Positions 15,766 to 24,330 are shown, counted from the first letter of the stretch. The stretch is 39,415 nt of DNA from JACDBZ01 sp038233215 (GCA_038233215.1 JBBSML010000023.1:1-39415); one strand, 5' to 3'. Numbers and translations are program-made. The notes: generated by a model from the sequence alone, not told the origin.

Positions 15766-17241
15766 ATGGTCGAAGTCGCGCACCGTGCCCAGGACGAGCC
15801 GCGCCATCGGCGGCCGTGGGTTGCCGCGCTGCTCTCCTTTCTCTTCCCCGGGCTCGGGCAGGCATATGCCGGCCATCGAGTCGTGGCGGCCGCGCTCGCC
15901 GCGCCCGTGATTCTGTTCATCGCCGGAGCCATCGCCCTCCTGTATGGGTCCGGCGGTCCGCTCCGCAACAGCCTGCTCTCGAGTGGTTTCCTGGTGGCCG
16001 TCATGGTCGCGAACATTGCACTCTTCGGTTGGCGCAGCGTCGCTATCGCACATGCCGGCCTCACGACGACACCGGCCGACGCCGCACGCGAGAGACGCAT
16101 CGGCATCACCAGCGTGGTCGTGCTCATCGTGCTGACGATCGCCATGCATGCCTGGGTGGGCATCGTGGTCGCCCATCTCGATGACACGCTTCGCGAGGTG
16201 TTTGGCGGCACAGTCCTTCCTGACGAGCCCCTTCCCGAACCGAGCGGCAGCCCCGACGCCGCTCCGGATGAGCCGGTCAACGTGCCCACCTACCGCTGGG
16301 ACGGCACCGATCGCATCAACTTCCTGCTACTGGGGACGGATGCGCACGAGACCAGAGACGCGGTCCTGACCGACGTGATCCTCGTCGTCAGCATCGACCC
16401 GGTCGCCGAGACGGCCGTGATGATCTCGGTCCCACGCGACACCGGCTTCGTGCCGATGCCCGACCAGCGAATCGCCAGCGATGGCCAGTTCCCCGACAAG
16501 GTCAACGTGCTGTTCGCCCGCTCCAACCTAAATCCCGGCACCTGGTGCCCTGACCTCGCTGTGCAGGCGGGCAGTGAAGCATGCGGCCTGCGCACCTTGG
16601 AGCGCTCCATCGGCCTCTACTTGGGCATCGACATCCACCACTATGCATTGGTCGACATGGCCGGGTTCGCGGGGCTCATCGACGCGGTCGGCGGGCTTCG
16701 CCTCTGCCTGCCCGGGGAGCTCCATGATCCCGCATTCGACGGAAGCCTCGGCAACGTCGACAGCGACGAGCCCCTCGTGCTGCCGGCTGGCTGTCACCAA
16801 TACAACGGTCGCGATGCACTCGCCTACGCCCGGAGCCGCAAGGGTTGGATCCAGATGCCAGACGGGACGCGGGACCCCCAAAATGACTTCGACCGCAATG
16901 AACGTCAGCAGGCGATTCTCATCGCGCTGCGTAACGAGCTCGCCCAGGTGGATCTCATCTTCGAGCTGCCGGCGGTGCTGCGGGCCATCCGCCAGTCAAT
17001 CAGCACTGACCTCCCGCGTGAACAGGCCGGGGATCTGGCGAGCCTGCTCCCCATCATTGCCGCTCCGGACATCGAACGCGTCGTTCTCGGATATCCCGAG
17101 TACGTCGAGCTGCCGGCGGAGCCAGATCTGAACTACCTGCTCGTTCCGAAGCGCGATGCCATTCGCAAGGAGATGGCGCGCATCTTCGGGGAGAACGAAC
17201 TCACCGGCTGGTACCTCGGCGGCACCGGGTCGAGCCCTTAA
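15766..17241 (+). CDS. LytR-CpsA-Psr (LCP) family glycopolymer transferase, second copy
   Basis: This 491-residue protein shares its architecture with the gene at 145-1479. An N-terminal SFLFPGLGQAYAG segment with about four helices occupies residues ~15-135. An extracytoplasmic linker rich in Pro and Glu follows, and then the LCP domain: NFLLLGTDA, LTDVILVVS, MISVPRDTGF, DKVNVLF, AVGGLRLCLPG, YNGRDALAYARSRKG and DFDRNERQQAILI. The conserved Asp, Arg and Lys-Asn positions of LCP phosphotransferases are present. It likely attaches a wall polymer to peptidoglycan. ATG 15766 leaves a 15-residue cytoplasmic tail. Four Cys residues in the LCP domain (CPDL, SEACGL, LCLPG, AGCHQ) are absent from the first copy and could form disulfides. 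It ends inside the convergent wecA-like gene. Confidence 0.9.
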   Translation: MVEVAHRAQDEPRHRRPWVAALLSFLFPGLGQAYAGHRVVAAALAAPVILFIAGAIALLYGSGGPLRNSLLSSGFLVAVMVANIALFGWRSVAIAHAGLTTTPADAARERRIGITSVVVLIVLTIAMHAWVGIVVAHLDDTLREVFGGTVLPDEPLPEPSGSPDAAPDEPVNVPTYRWDGTDRINFLLLGTDAHETRDAVLTDVILVVSIDPVAETAVMISVPRDTGFVPMPDQRIASDGQFPDKVNVLFARSNLNPGTWCPDLAVQAGSEACGLRTLERSIGLYLGIDIHHYALVDMAGFAGLIDAVGGLRLCLPGELHDPAFDGSLGNVDSDEPLVLPAGCHQYNGRDALAYARSRKGWIQMPDGTRDPQNDFDRNERQQAILIALRNELAQVDLIFELPAVLRAIRQSISTDLPREQAGDLASLLPIIAAPDIERVVLGYPEYVELPAEPDLNYLLVPKRDAIRKEMARIFGENELTGWYLGGTGSSP

Positions 17242-18191
17242 TCAACCTGGGCGAGCAGCACGGCGATCACCGCGAATCCCGCCGAGACCGCCGTCAGAAT
17301 CAGCATCGCGTCGCGCTGCGAGAGGCCGATGCGCAATAGCTGGTGATGCACGTGGCCACGGTCTGCGATGAACAACGGCTCACCGCGGGCGGTTCGACGC
17401 ACGACCGCCCAGGCGGTATCGATGATCGGCACGCCGAGAGCAACCATCGGCACCCACGGGTGGACCGGCTGCACGCCATCCTGGGTCAGTGAGATGCCGA
17501 TGGCGGCCACCACGAAGCCGAGGAACATCGATCCCGTGTCGCCCATGATGATCGTTGCCGGGTGCAGGTTGTAGGCGAGGAAGCCGACCGCCGCGCCGGT
17601 AGTGGCCGCGATGAGCGGCAACGTTGGGTCGACGCCATCGACGGCGGCGAGCAGGCCGAAGGCGCCGAGCGCGGTGAGCACCACGCCGGAGGCAAGTCCG
17701 TCAAGGCCATCGATCAGGTTCACGGCGTTGATGACAGCCACGATCCAGGCCACCGTGATCGGCAGTGCCAGGACTCCGAGCTCGACGACGCCCCACGGCA
17801 GGTGCAGCCGCTCGACACCGAGCCCGAGCCACCATGTCACCAGCGCCGTGCCAACCTGGAGCGACAGCTTGACCAGCGCGCGCATCCCCCGGGTATCGTC
17901 GACAACGCCGATGACGAGCAACAGTGCGACGCCGACCAGGATCGCTCCGGCCCGGTTCGGACGCAGTCCGCCCACCGCATCGAGGTTCGGTGAAAGCAGG
18001 ATCGCCACGCCGACCGCCACGCCAAATGCGATCGCCATCGCGACGCCACCCAGGCGTGGAACGGCAACCCGGTGGACCTTGCGGCCGCCGGGCTCATCCA
18101 GCAGGCCGCGACCGTGCGCGAAGCCCCGAACGATCGGGGTGGCGACCAGCCCAACAACGAGGGCGGTGGCGAACGTGAGCGCGATCAGCAT
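17238..18191 (-). CDS. wecA: Undecaprenyl-phosphate GlcNAc-1-phosphate transferase (WecA/TagO type)
   Basis: This polytopic enzyme starts wall-polymer synthesis by moving a HexNAc-1-phosphate onto undecaprenyl phosphate. Its 317 residues contain about ten helices and all family motifs: KVHRVAVPRLGG (residues ~38-49), IGVVDDTRGM with the Mg-binding DD, NAVNLIDGLDGLASG, GDTGSMFLGF and the C-terminal RGHVHHQLLRIGLSQR histidine motif. This form is typical of WecA/TagO rather than MraY. ATG 18191 has no Shine-Dalgarno but a TAAGAT (18204-18209) 12 bases upstream. Its TAA stop and that of the convergent LCP gene share the palindrome TTAA at 17238-17241. tRNA-Pro lies 35 bases upstream on the same strand. 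Confidence 0.93.
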   Translation of the reverse strand: MLIALTFATALVVGLVATPIVRGFAHGRGLLDEPGGRKVHRVAVPRLGGVAMAIAFGVAVGVAILLSPNLDAVGGLRPNRAGAILVGVALLLVIGVVDDTRGMRALVKLSLQVGTALVTWWLGLGVERLHLPWGVVELGVLALPITVAWIVAVINAVNLIDGLDGLASGVVLTALGAFGLLAAVDGVDPTLPLIAATTGAAVGFLAYNLHPATIIMGDTGSMFLGFVVAAIGISLTQDGVQPVHPWVPMVALGVPIIDTAWAVVRRTARGEPLFIADRGHVHHQLLRIGLSQRDAMLILTAVSAGFAVIAVLLAQVD

Positions 18192-18203
18192 CGGATGAAG
18201 CCG

Positions 18204-18209
18204 ATCTTA
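18204..18209 (-). promoter_or_regulatory. Candidate -10 (TAAGAT) of the wecA-like gene
   Basis: TAAGAT on the minus strand lies 12 bases before ATG 18191, in the short gap after tRNA-Pro. Read-through from the tRNA is an alternative source of transcripts. Confidence 0.35.
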
Positions 18210-18226
18210 CCGGCCCCGAAGAAGGT

Positions 18227-18303
18227 TGGTCGGGGCGGCCGGATTCGAACCGGCGGCCTCCTGCTCCCAAAGCAGGCGATCTGCCAGACTGATCTACGCC
18301 CCG
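18227..18303 (-). tRNA. tRNA-Pro (anticodon UGG)
   Basis: On the minus strand the 77 bases fold as a full cloverleaf. The acceptor stem is CGGGGCG/CGCCCCG, the D stem GATC/GATC, and the anticodon stem CCTGC/GCAGG with loop TTTGGGA. The variable loop is AGGCC, and the T stem GCCGG/CCGGC has loop TTCGAAT. The anticodon TGG reads proline codons. Discriminator A and a genomically encoded CCA end follow at 18227-18230. It lies between the S8 protease gene and the wecA-like gene on the same strand. The 123-bp gap upstream holds a possible -10 (TACGAT, 18402-18407) about 100 bases away, with no better one seen. Confidence 0.97.
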
Positions 18304-18426
18304 ACGTTCGTGCTCAGCAAGTCGTGCCCACTCGCTTTGCTTCCGCTGGCCATGACGCATGGCGCTCGAAACCACCGGCCAGCTGCATCCAGACATCGCA
18401 GATCGTACCCTGTCGAGGGCTCCCGA

Positions 18427-21291
18427 TCACGGCCAGAGCGCACGGACCTCGGCGCGAGCGGCCTCGTTCACGGCGGAGGGCCCACCGATGATGACGACCT
18501 GCGACGGATCCAGGCGCTTCAGCTCGGCTGCGACGGAATCTGGCAGAGAGCTGGATGGGACCAGCAGCAGCGGTGCCCCCTTTGCGCCGGCCACTGGACC
18601 CACCGACAGCCCATCCGGGAACGCGCTGCCGGTCGCAAGGTATACGGTACTGACGCTGTTGGCCGCGAATGTCGAAGCGCTCAGGTTCACGGCCGTCGCG
18701 TAGCGGTCAGCACCCCAAATGCGCCGCACGCTGCCGGCATACATCTCAAGCTGCTGGAGGACGGCGTTGCTCACCGCGCTCGACCCGCCCATGACGATGA
18801 TCGTGTCAGGGTCGAGACGGGCGAGCTCCGCGGCGGTGGCAGTAGGCAGTGCATTGGAGCCGACGAGCAGAATCGGCGCCTTGGCCCTGGCGGCGACGGA
18901 CCCGGCGGCGAGCGCATCGGGGAATGTCGCGCCGGTGGCGACGTACACGACGGGTGCGCCAGGCGAGAACACCGAGGCGCTGACCGCCGCGGCGGTTTCG
19001 TATCGGTTCTGCCCCGCCACGCGGGTCACACCACCAAGGGTGAAGCTGCGCAGGGCGGTCACGACAGCGCTTGACACCGCGCTGGTTCCACCGAGGACGA
19101 CGATGCGACCTGGCTTCAGGCGCAGCAGTTCAGTGGCGGTCACGCTGAGCAGAGAGTCCGGCGCGGTGAGCAGGAGCGGGCCCTTCCCGACGCGCGCCGC
19201 GGGTCCTCCCGCCAATGCGTCTGGAAATGACCTGCCGGTCGCCACATACACGACCGGGACACCGGGGCTGAAGCTCTCCCTGCTGACCGCCGCAGACGTT
19301 GCATATCGGTCGATGCCCGCGATGCGCGACACGCTCTTGCCGCTGGTGAAGGACCACGTGGTCGCGGCCAGCGAGTTGGAGGCGGCGTCCTTGATGCCGG
19401 TCGTGAGCTGCACCTGGTATGTCGCCTCGGGAGAAAGCGGGGCAGACGGGCGCAAGGTCGCGCGACGATTCGACGACGAGTAGCTGACGGTTGCGGCGAT
19501 CGCCGCTCCGGCCGAGGACTTCAGCAGAACGGTGCTGGCATTCACGCCGCTCACCGCTTCGCTGAAATCGGCCGTGACGGTGGCGGCGTCATAGCTGATG
19601 GATACCGCCCCGGGTGCAGGGGCGCGAGCGAGGAGCGTGGGTGCGACGGTATCGACGAAGGTCGGCGTCACGGAGTAGGCCGTTGAATTTCCGTTGGGGT
19701 AGTAGTTCGTGATTCGCACGAGGATTCGATCGGGACCTGTGACGACCACCGAGGCCAGCTCGGTGCCACCTTCCCACGCCGCATCAACACGCTTGACGAG
19801 GGTCCCAGCGGTCGAGTACAGCTCCACGATCGGGTCGATCGGCAGCGAGCTTCGGTTCCACGGGTAGTCGCGCGTATCCACGACGCCTGTGACCGTCACG
19901 TCGAGCCGTCCGGCGCGCGGCACATCCACCGCAAAGACGTCAACATCTCCGGCCGGATGAATTGACGGGCGGCTGGCGGTGCCGAGCGGAATGACTCGCG
20001 GGGCGCCAAGCGTATCGTTCGGCTCGAGCGCGTCTCCACTCACGATCGGCAGTGCCGTCACACTGCCGCCAAGCGCACGGTGGGCATTCACGCGCCCGCG
20101 GCCATAGCGAATGTCGTTTCCGGTGTACCCGAGGTCATCGACTGTGGCGGTCAGCCGGCTGACGACCTGCGCCGGGGTGTAGGCCGGGTAGCGCGCGCGG
20201 ATGAGCGCGAGCACGCCCGCCACGTTCGGCGTCGCGAAGCTGGTGCCGCTGATGTACGTGTGGTCACCCCAGGTGTCGTGGCCGCCATACGTGCACACCG
20301 TGCAATTCGTGGTCTGCACCGAAGCGCCGGGCGCGCTGACATCCACCTTCGGCCCATAACTCGACCAGTTCGCGAACTCGTCGTTGACCTGCGTCGCACT
20401 GACGCTCACCACGTTGGTGAACGAGGCAGGATAGAAGTCTTCCTGGACGCCGTTGTTGCCGGCCGCACCGACAAGGACCACGCCCTTGTTCCACGCGTAA
20501 TTGACGGCATCCTGCACATACTGGGTGGCGGGAAAGCCACCCACGCTCATGTTGATGACGGTCGCGCCGTTGTCGGCGGCCCAGATGATGCCGGAGGTCA
20601 GATCGGCGGTATCACCGGTCCCCGCGCTGTTCATGATCTTGACCGGAAGGATCTTGTCGGTCCAGCTGATGCCGGCGATGCCGTACCCGTCGTTCGGGTT
20701 CGCACTGATGATGCCCGCCACCCAGGTCCCATGCGCGTTGTCGTCGGCGGCGTCCGAATCGTCGTTGACGAAGTCGTACCCGGGGAGCACTCGGCCCACC
20801 AGGTCGCGGTGGTTCGCCTGGACACCGGTATCCAACACGGCGACGACGCCGGATCCGCCGGTCGACAGGGACCATGCGTCGCGCACCCGCATCTGATCCA
20901 GCGAATACTGGCCCGCGGTTTTTGGATCGTTGACTGAGACTGCGGCGATGCCCTCGTCCTCGACCAGGCGAACGACGTAATTGGGCTCTGCAAACTCGAC
21001 CGCGGGGTCGGCGCGTAGCTCGGCGATGACGGCCTCGACGGACCGCGCCCCCGTGGAAAGCAGTACGGGCATCCCCTTGCCCGGGACGCCGAGCTCGGTG
21101 GCGACCGTCAGGCCTCGTGCACCGGCGATGTCCGGACCTCGAGTGGCGTCGCGCCATTTCACAACGACCTCGCCCGGCACGATCTCGCCCGCGCTCGGCG
21201 TCTTCGGCGGCTCAGGCTCAGTGGCGGCCGCCGGGAGAGCTGAGCCCAGCAGGAAGAGGAGGGCGAGGAGGGTGGAGAGTGCTCGGGACAC
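18427..21291 (-). CDS. Secreted subtilase (S8) with C-terminal triple CWB2 wall-binding repeats
   Basis: The 954-residue protein starts with a signal peptide (hydrophobic core ~4-20, cleavage near AAA-TEPEPP). An inhibitor-I9-like propeptide spans ~36-110 (GEVVVKWRD ... AVEFAEPNYVVRL). The subtilisin domain has the complete triad: Asp154 in AVLDTGV, His187 in NAHGTWVAG and Ser351 in GTSFATPNVAG, with oxyanion Asn279. A pre-peptidase C-terminal-like segment (LEPNDTLGAPRVI ... DVDVFAVDV) and a Big_5/SbsA Ig-like domain (~APTLLARAPAPGAVSIS) follow. Residues 654-954 are three CWB2 repeats. It should act outside the membrane, docked to a wall polymer. GTG 21291 has GGAG spaced 10; a TAGGGT at 21363-21368 may be its -10. 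Confidence 0.94.
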   Translation of the reverse strand: MSRALSTLLALLFLLGSALPAAATEPEPPKTPSAGEIVPGEVVVKWRDATRGPDIAGARGLTVATELGVPGKGMPVLLSTGARSVEAVIAELRADPAVEFAEPNYVVRLVEDEGIAAVSVNDPKTAGQYSLDQMRVRDAWSLSTGGSGVVAVLDTGVQANHRDLVGRVLPGYDFVNDDSDAADDNAHGTWVAGIISANPNDGYGIAGISWTDKILPVKIMNSAGTGDTADLTSGIIWAADNGATVINMSVGGFPATQYVQDAVNYAWNKGVVLVGAAGNNGVQEDFYPASFTNVVSVSATQVNDEFANWSSYGPKVDVSAPGASVQTTNCTVCTYGGHDTWGDHTYISGTSFATPNVAGVLALIRARYPAYTPAQVVSRLTATVDDLGYTGNDIRYGRGRVNAHRALGGSVTALPIVSGDALEPNDTLGAPRVIPLGTASRPSIHPAGDVDVFAVDVPRAGRLDVTVTGVVDTRDYPWNRSSLPIDPIVELYSTAGTLVKRVDAAWEGGTELASVVVTGPDRILVRITNYYPNGNSTAYSVTPTFVDTVAPTLLARAPAPGAVSISYDAATVTADFSEAVSGVNASTVLLKSSAGAAIAATVSYSSSNRRATLRPSAPLSPEATYQVQLTTGIKDAASNSLAATTWSFTSGKSVSRIAGIDRYATSAAVSRESFSPGVPVVYVATGRSFPDALAGGPAARVGKGPLLLTAPDSLLSVTATELLRLKPGRIVVLGGTSAVSSAVVTALRSFTLGGVTRVAGQNRYETAAAVSASVFSPGAPVVYVATGATFPDALAAGSVAARAKAPILLVGSNALPTATAAELARLDPDTIIVMGGSSAVSNAVLQQLEMYAGSVRRIWGADRYATAVNLSASTFAANSVSTVYLATGSAFPDGLSVGPVAGAKGAPLLLVPSSSLPDSVAAELKRLDPSQVVIIGGPSAVNEAARAEVRALWP
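18430..19332 (-). repeat. CWB2 repeat array (3 units) of the S8 protease
   Basis: Three units of about 100 codons each begin VSRIAGIDRYAT, VTRVAGQNRYET and VRRIWGADRYAT. Each contains a VYVATG..FPDAL-type strand-turn and ends in an LGG..AVS-type motif. This is the pattern of cell-wall-binding repeat 2, which forms a three-lobed module in clostridial proteins. Confidence 0.92.
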
Positions 21292-21450
21292 GCGTGGTGG
21301 ACTCCGGTGCGGTTTCGCTTGGGCGGAGAGCCACGCCAGGTGACGCTCCGCGAGGTGACCCCACCCTACGGGCGACCGAGGCGATCAACGACCGGACGAT
21401 GGTCTCGGGTCGCATGGGACCGATGGGCGGGCAACCCACGGCCGCCCGCG

Positions 21451-22038
21451 TCATGGCTCGACGAGGAGTTCCCGCAGTCGGTCCATTGCCGCCGCCACCG
21501 CCTGTCCGCGATGGCTGACCAGGTCCTTCTCTGACTCCGCCATCTCTGCGGTGGTCAGGCCGCCCGGAACCAGGAAGATGGGGTCGTAGCCGAATCCGCC
21601 TGATCCTCGGTGATCGTGCGTGATCGTGCCGTCCACGATGCCGGTGAACGCGTCTACCAGCGGTTCGGGCGTCCCGGGACACGCGAGCGCCAGCACGCAT
21701 ACCATGCGTGCCCGCCGGTCCGTCGCATCCCCGAGCGCCTCGAGGAGCTTTTCGGCGTTGCGGCCCTGCCCCCATCGGGCACTCCGGACGCCGGGACCCC
21801 AGTCGAGTGCCGCCACCTCGATCCCGGAGTCATCCGCCATCGACAGCAGTCCCGAGGCACGGGCGTAGGCATCGGCCTTGGCCACGGCGTTCTCGGCATA
21901 GGTGTGGTGGGGCTCGTCGACCTCGAGGCTCAGCCCGATCTCGTCGGGCGTGACGATATCCGCGGCCACGCGTGCCAAGAGGCGCCGGAGCTCACGCTGC
22001 TTGCCCACGTTGGTGGTGGCGAGCAGGAGGCGGGTCAC
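21451..22038 (-). CDS. rdgB: RdgB/HAM1-family dITP/XTP pyrophosphatase
   Basis: It removes non-canonical purine triphosphates (XTP, dITP) from the nucleotide pool. The 195 residues carry the family signatures: LLLATTNVGKQRELRRLL at the start, HTYAENAVAKADAYA, ADDSGIEVAALDWGPGVRSARW, GSGGFGYDPIFLVP and EKDLVSHRGQAVAA. The GTG start at 22038 overlaps the rph stop as GTGA, so the two are translated together. The rph-rdgB pairing is common in bacteria. It is followed by a 159-bp gap before the S8 protease start, in which I see only a possible protease promoter. Confidence 0.95.
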   Translation of the reverse strand: MTRLLLATTNVGKQRELRRLLARVAADIVTPDEIGLSLEVDEPHHTYAENAVAKADAYARASGLLSMADDSGIEVAALDWGPGVRSARWGQGRNAEKLLEALGDATDRRARMVCVLALACPGTPEPLVDAFTGIVDGTITHDHRGSGGFGYDPIFLVPGGLTTAEMAESEKDLVSHRGQAVAAAMDRLRELLVEP

Positions 22039-22775
22039 TCTCCCGGCGAAGCCTCGATCGCCGAGCGCTGGAGCACGAACAACTGGCGGATGCCGGCCGC
22101 GGCCAGATCGACCATCTGGTCCATCTGTTGCCGGGTGAAGGCGCCGTGCTCGGCGGTGCCCTGCACCTCGATCAGGCGATCGTCATCGGTCATGACCACG
22201 TTGAAGTCCACTTCAGCGGTGGAGTCTTCGGAATAGTCGAGGTCCAGGTGAGGCAACCCCTTCACGATCCCAACGCTGACCGCGGCCACCTGGCCGATGA
22301 GCAGCTGTGCCATCCCGTACTTGTGAAGCGCGCGAGCGAGCGCCACGTAGGCACCGGTGATACTGGCGGTGCGCGTCCCACCGTCGGCCTGGATGACATC
22401 GCAATCGAGGGTGATCGTTCGCTCTCCCAGGCGGCTCATGTCGATCACGCCACGCAACGATCGGCCGATGAGGCGCTGAATCTCGTGTGTCCGTCCGCCG
22501 ATCGAGCCGCGCGCAGCTTCCCGCTGGCTCCGCTCAGTCCCCGCCCGCGGGAGCATGCTGTACTCGGCCGTCACCCAGCCGCGCCCCTTGCCACGCATCC
22601 ATCCCGGGACGCGATCTTCAATGGTCGCCGCGCAGATGACACGGGTGTCGCCGACTCGAATGAGGACCGAGCCCTCGGCGAACTTCAGGTAGTCCGGCAC
22701 GATCTTGACCGGTCGGAGCTGGTTCGGCACTCGACCGTCATTTCTGCGGCCGGGTGCAGTTGGCGCTTCTGTCAT
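22035..22775 (-). CDS. rph: Ribonuclease PH
   Basis: This phosphorolytic 3'-5' exoribonuclease trims tRNA 3' ends. The 246-residue protein shows GRVPNQLRPVKI (residues ~15-26), GDTRVICAATIEDRVPGWM, GWVTAEYSMLPRAGTERSQRE, GRTHEIQRLIGRSLRGVID and TLDCDVIQADGGTRTASITGA, with the phosphate-binding Arg and catalytic Asp positions of the family. The frame extends to a GTG at 22802. ATG 22775 gives the natural N-terminus and lies 10 bases after a TAGAAT -10 with no Shine-Dalgarno. It has its own promoter although it sits between two CWB2 genes on the same strand. Confidence 0.96.
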   Translation of the reverse strand: MTEAPTAPGRRNDGRVPNQLRPVKIVPDYLKFAEGSVLIRVGDTRVICAATIEDRVPGWMRGKGRGWVTAEYSMLPRAGTERSQREAARGSIGGRTHEIQRLIGRSLRGVIDMSRLGERTITLDCDVIQADGGTRTASITGAYVALARALHKYGMAQLLIGQVAAVSVGIVKGLPHLDLDYSEDSTAEVDFNVVMTDDDRLIEVQGTAEHGAFTRQQMDQMVDLAAAGIRQLFVLQRSAIEASPGE

Positions 22776-22777
22776 GT

Positions 22778-22800
22778 GGCTGCCGATTCTACCGGCAGCC
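22778..22800 (-). promoter_or_regulatory. Inverted repeat enclosing the rph -10 (TAGAAT)
   Basis: Perfect 8-base arms GGCTGCCG and CGGCAGCC flank a 7-base centre that includes most of the -10 hexamer TAGAAT (22786-22791). The element begins 5 bases after the stop codon of the upstream CAP/CWB2 gene (22806-22808) and ends 2 bases before the rph ATG. It could be a terminator-like hairpin for the upstream gene, an operator, or both. There is no T run after it. Confidence 0.45.
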
Positions 22801-22805
22801 ACCGA

Positions 22806-24206
22806 TTACGGCAGGATCGCGTCGATGCTGCGAACCACGCCATCCGAGATGGCACTGGTGCCACCGAGCACGAAGACCTTCGCCGGGTCGAGCCGATCGA
22901 GCTCGCTCGCAACGATGCTGGGTAGTGCGGTCGGATTGACGAGAAGGATCGGGCCAGGGACCAGGGCTGCGACGGGACCGCTCGCCAGCCCGTCGGGAAA
23001 GTTCGAACCGGTGGCCACGAAGACGGCGTCGCTGCCGGCGGTGCCGTAGCTGGCGCGGCTGACCTGGACCGCTGTCGCGAAGCGATCAGCCCCCGCCAGC
23101 CGGGTCACCGATCCCGAGGTCGCGTAGCGGCGAAGGGCGTCAGCCACGGCGCTGTTCACGGCGCCGGTGCCGCCCAGGATGACGATCTTCGATGGCTTGA
23201 GGCGGGCCAGCTCTTTGGCCGTCGAACCCGGCAGCGCGCCCTGCTTCACGAGGAGGATCGGACCGCCATTGCGACCGGCGATGGCGCCCCCGGAGAGAGC
23301 ATCGGGGAAGCTGGACCCCGTCGCGATGTAGACAACCGGGGCTCCCGCCGCGAATGCGGCCTTGCTGACGGCGGCCGCCGTCCCGTATCGGTCGGCGCCC
23401 CACCAGCGAACGACCGTTCCGGCATACGAATTGAGGCGGCTGGCCACGGCGGAGCTCACGGCCACGCTCCCGCCCAGGATCACGATCTTGGATGGCTTGA
23501 GGCGGGTCAGCTCGGTGGCCGTCGCGCTCGGCAGTGCATCCTTTGCGGTGAGCAGGATGGGGCCATTCGCCTTGGCCGCAGCAGGAGCTCCGGCAAGCGC
23601 ATCGGGGAAGGAGGCACCGGTGGCGATGAAGACCGTCGAGGCGCCACCGCCGAAGCGTGACCTGCTGATCGCCGCGGCAGTTGAGTAACGGTCGGCGCCG
23701 GCGAGGCGCTGGATCACCGTACTGCTGCTCGGCGCGGTGCACAGCTTCACGAAGACCATGGCCGAGTAGATCTTGTTGCTGGCGGCCGTCTTGTGGCTGC
23801 CACCTGCCGCGTTGTAGTTGCCGACGATGATGTCGTGATGCCCCTGCGAGGCCCACCACTGCTCGATGGTGCGAGCGGGGTCGTACGTCGGATACCCGCG
23901 CTCCCACGCGATGATCTCGCCATAGCCGGTGAAGCAGACTCCCAGCGCCTTGAGGCGCGAGGCCACGTATGCCAGGTCATGCGACATCACGTCGCTGTTG
24001 GCCATCTGCGTTGCCCGCTCGTGGCTGACCGTATTGACCGCATTCGACATGGCCACTGGCGCCAGGCCGACCGAGGCGCGCTTCACGTTCGCTAGCGCGA
24101 CGTACTTGTCTCCGTCGACGGCGGCTGCCGGCGCGGCAAATGCCAGGACCAGAGTCAGGGCGGTGAGAATGCTGGCGAGGCGACTGGCGGTGGTGAAACG
24201 GATCAT
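22806..24206 (-). CDS. Secreted CAP (SCP/PR1)-domain protein with triple CWB2 repeats
   Basis: From ATG 24206 the protein has 466 residues: a signal peptide (MIRFTTASRLASILTALTLV core, cleavage near AAA-VDGD), a CAP domain at ~30-155, and three CWB2 repeats from residue 164 to the end. The CAP part shows LANVKRASVGLAPVAMSNAV, HERATQMANSDVMSHDLAYV (CAP His), GEIIAWERGYPTYDPARTIEQWWASQGHHDIIV and a closing KIYSAMVFVKL. Bacterial CAP proteins are secreted and of mostly unknown activity. The frame extends to 24266; ATG 24230 is an alternative start. GGAG lies 12 bases before 24206, an imperfect site. A 124-bp gap separates it from the GH18 gene. Confidence 0.92.
   Translation of the reverse strand: MIRFTTASRLASILTALTLVLAFAAPAAAVDGDKYVALANVKRASVGLAPVAMSNAVNTVSHERATQMANSDVMSHDLAYVASRLKALGVCFTGYGEIIAWERGYPTYDPARTIEQWWASQGHHDIIVGNYNAAGGSHKTAASNKIYSAMVFVKLCTAPSSSTVIQRLAGADRYSTAAAISRSRFGGGASTVFIATGASFPDALAGAPAAAKANGPILLTAKDALPSATATELTRLKPSKIVILGGSVAVSSAVASRLNSYAGTVVRWWGADRYGTAAAVSKAAFAAGAPVVYIATGSSFPDALSGGAIAGRNGGPILLVKQGALPGSTAKELARLKPSKIVILGGTGAVNSAVADALRRYATSGSVTRLAGADRFATAVQVSRASYGTAGSDAVFVATGSNFPDGLASGPVAALVPGPILLVNPTALPSIVASELDRLDPAKVFVLGGTSAISDGVVRSIDAILP
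22809..23717 (-). repeat. CWB2 repeat array (3 units) of the CAP protein
   Basis: The units begin VIQRLAGADRYST, a middle unit at VVRWWGADRYGT, and VTRLAGADRFAT. The first two contain the phrase LKPSKIVILGG, and the middle of the third holds LDPAKVFVLGG. Confidence 0.92.
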
Positions 24207-24330
24207 GTGCGCGGAGGGCTCCAGTGACATGGGGATCAGGACATCCCGACCGTACCAACCGCTCACCGCGACGGCGATGGCCCGATGGGGTGGCTTGGCC
24301 CTGCGCGCAGTACCGCTATCCGCCAGTCCA

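Noticed and set aside
18226..19074. Plus-strand open frame that begins in the tRNA gene and runs under the CWB2 array
   Set aside because: It begins inside tRNA-Pro and mirrors the S8 protease repeats.
24301..24310. Palindrome CTGCGCGCAG between the GH18 and CAP genes
   Set aside because: A 10-base palindrome without a loop is expected by chance in this base composition; there is no T run or conserved position.
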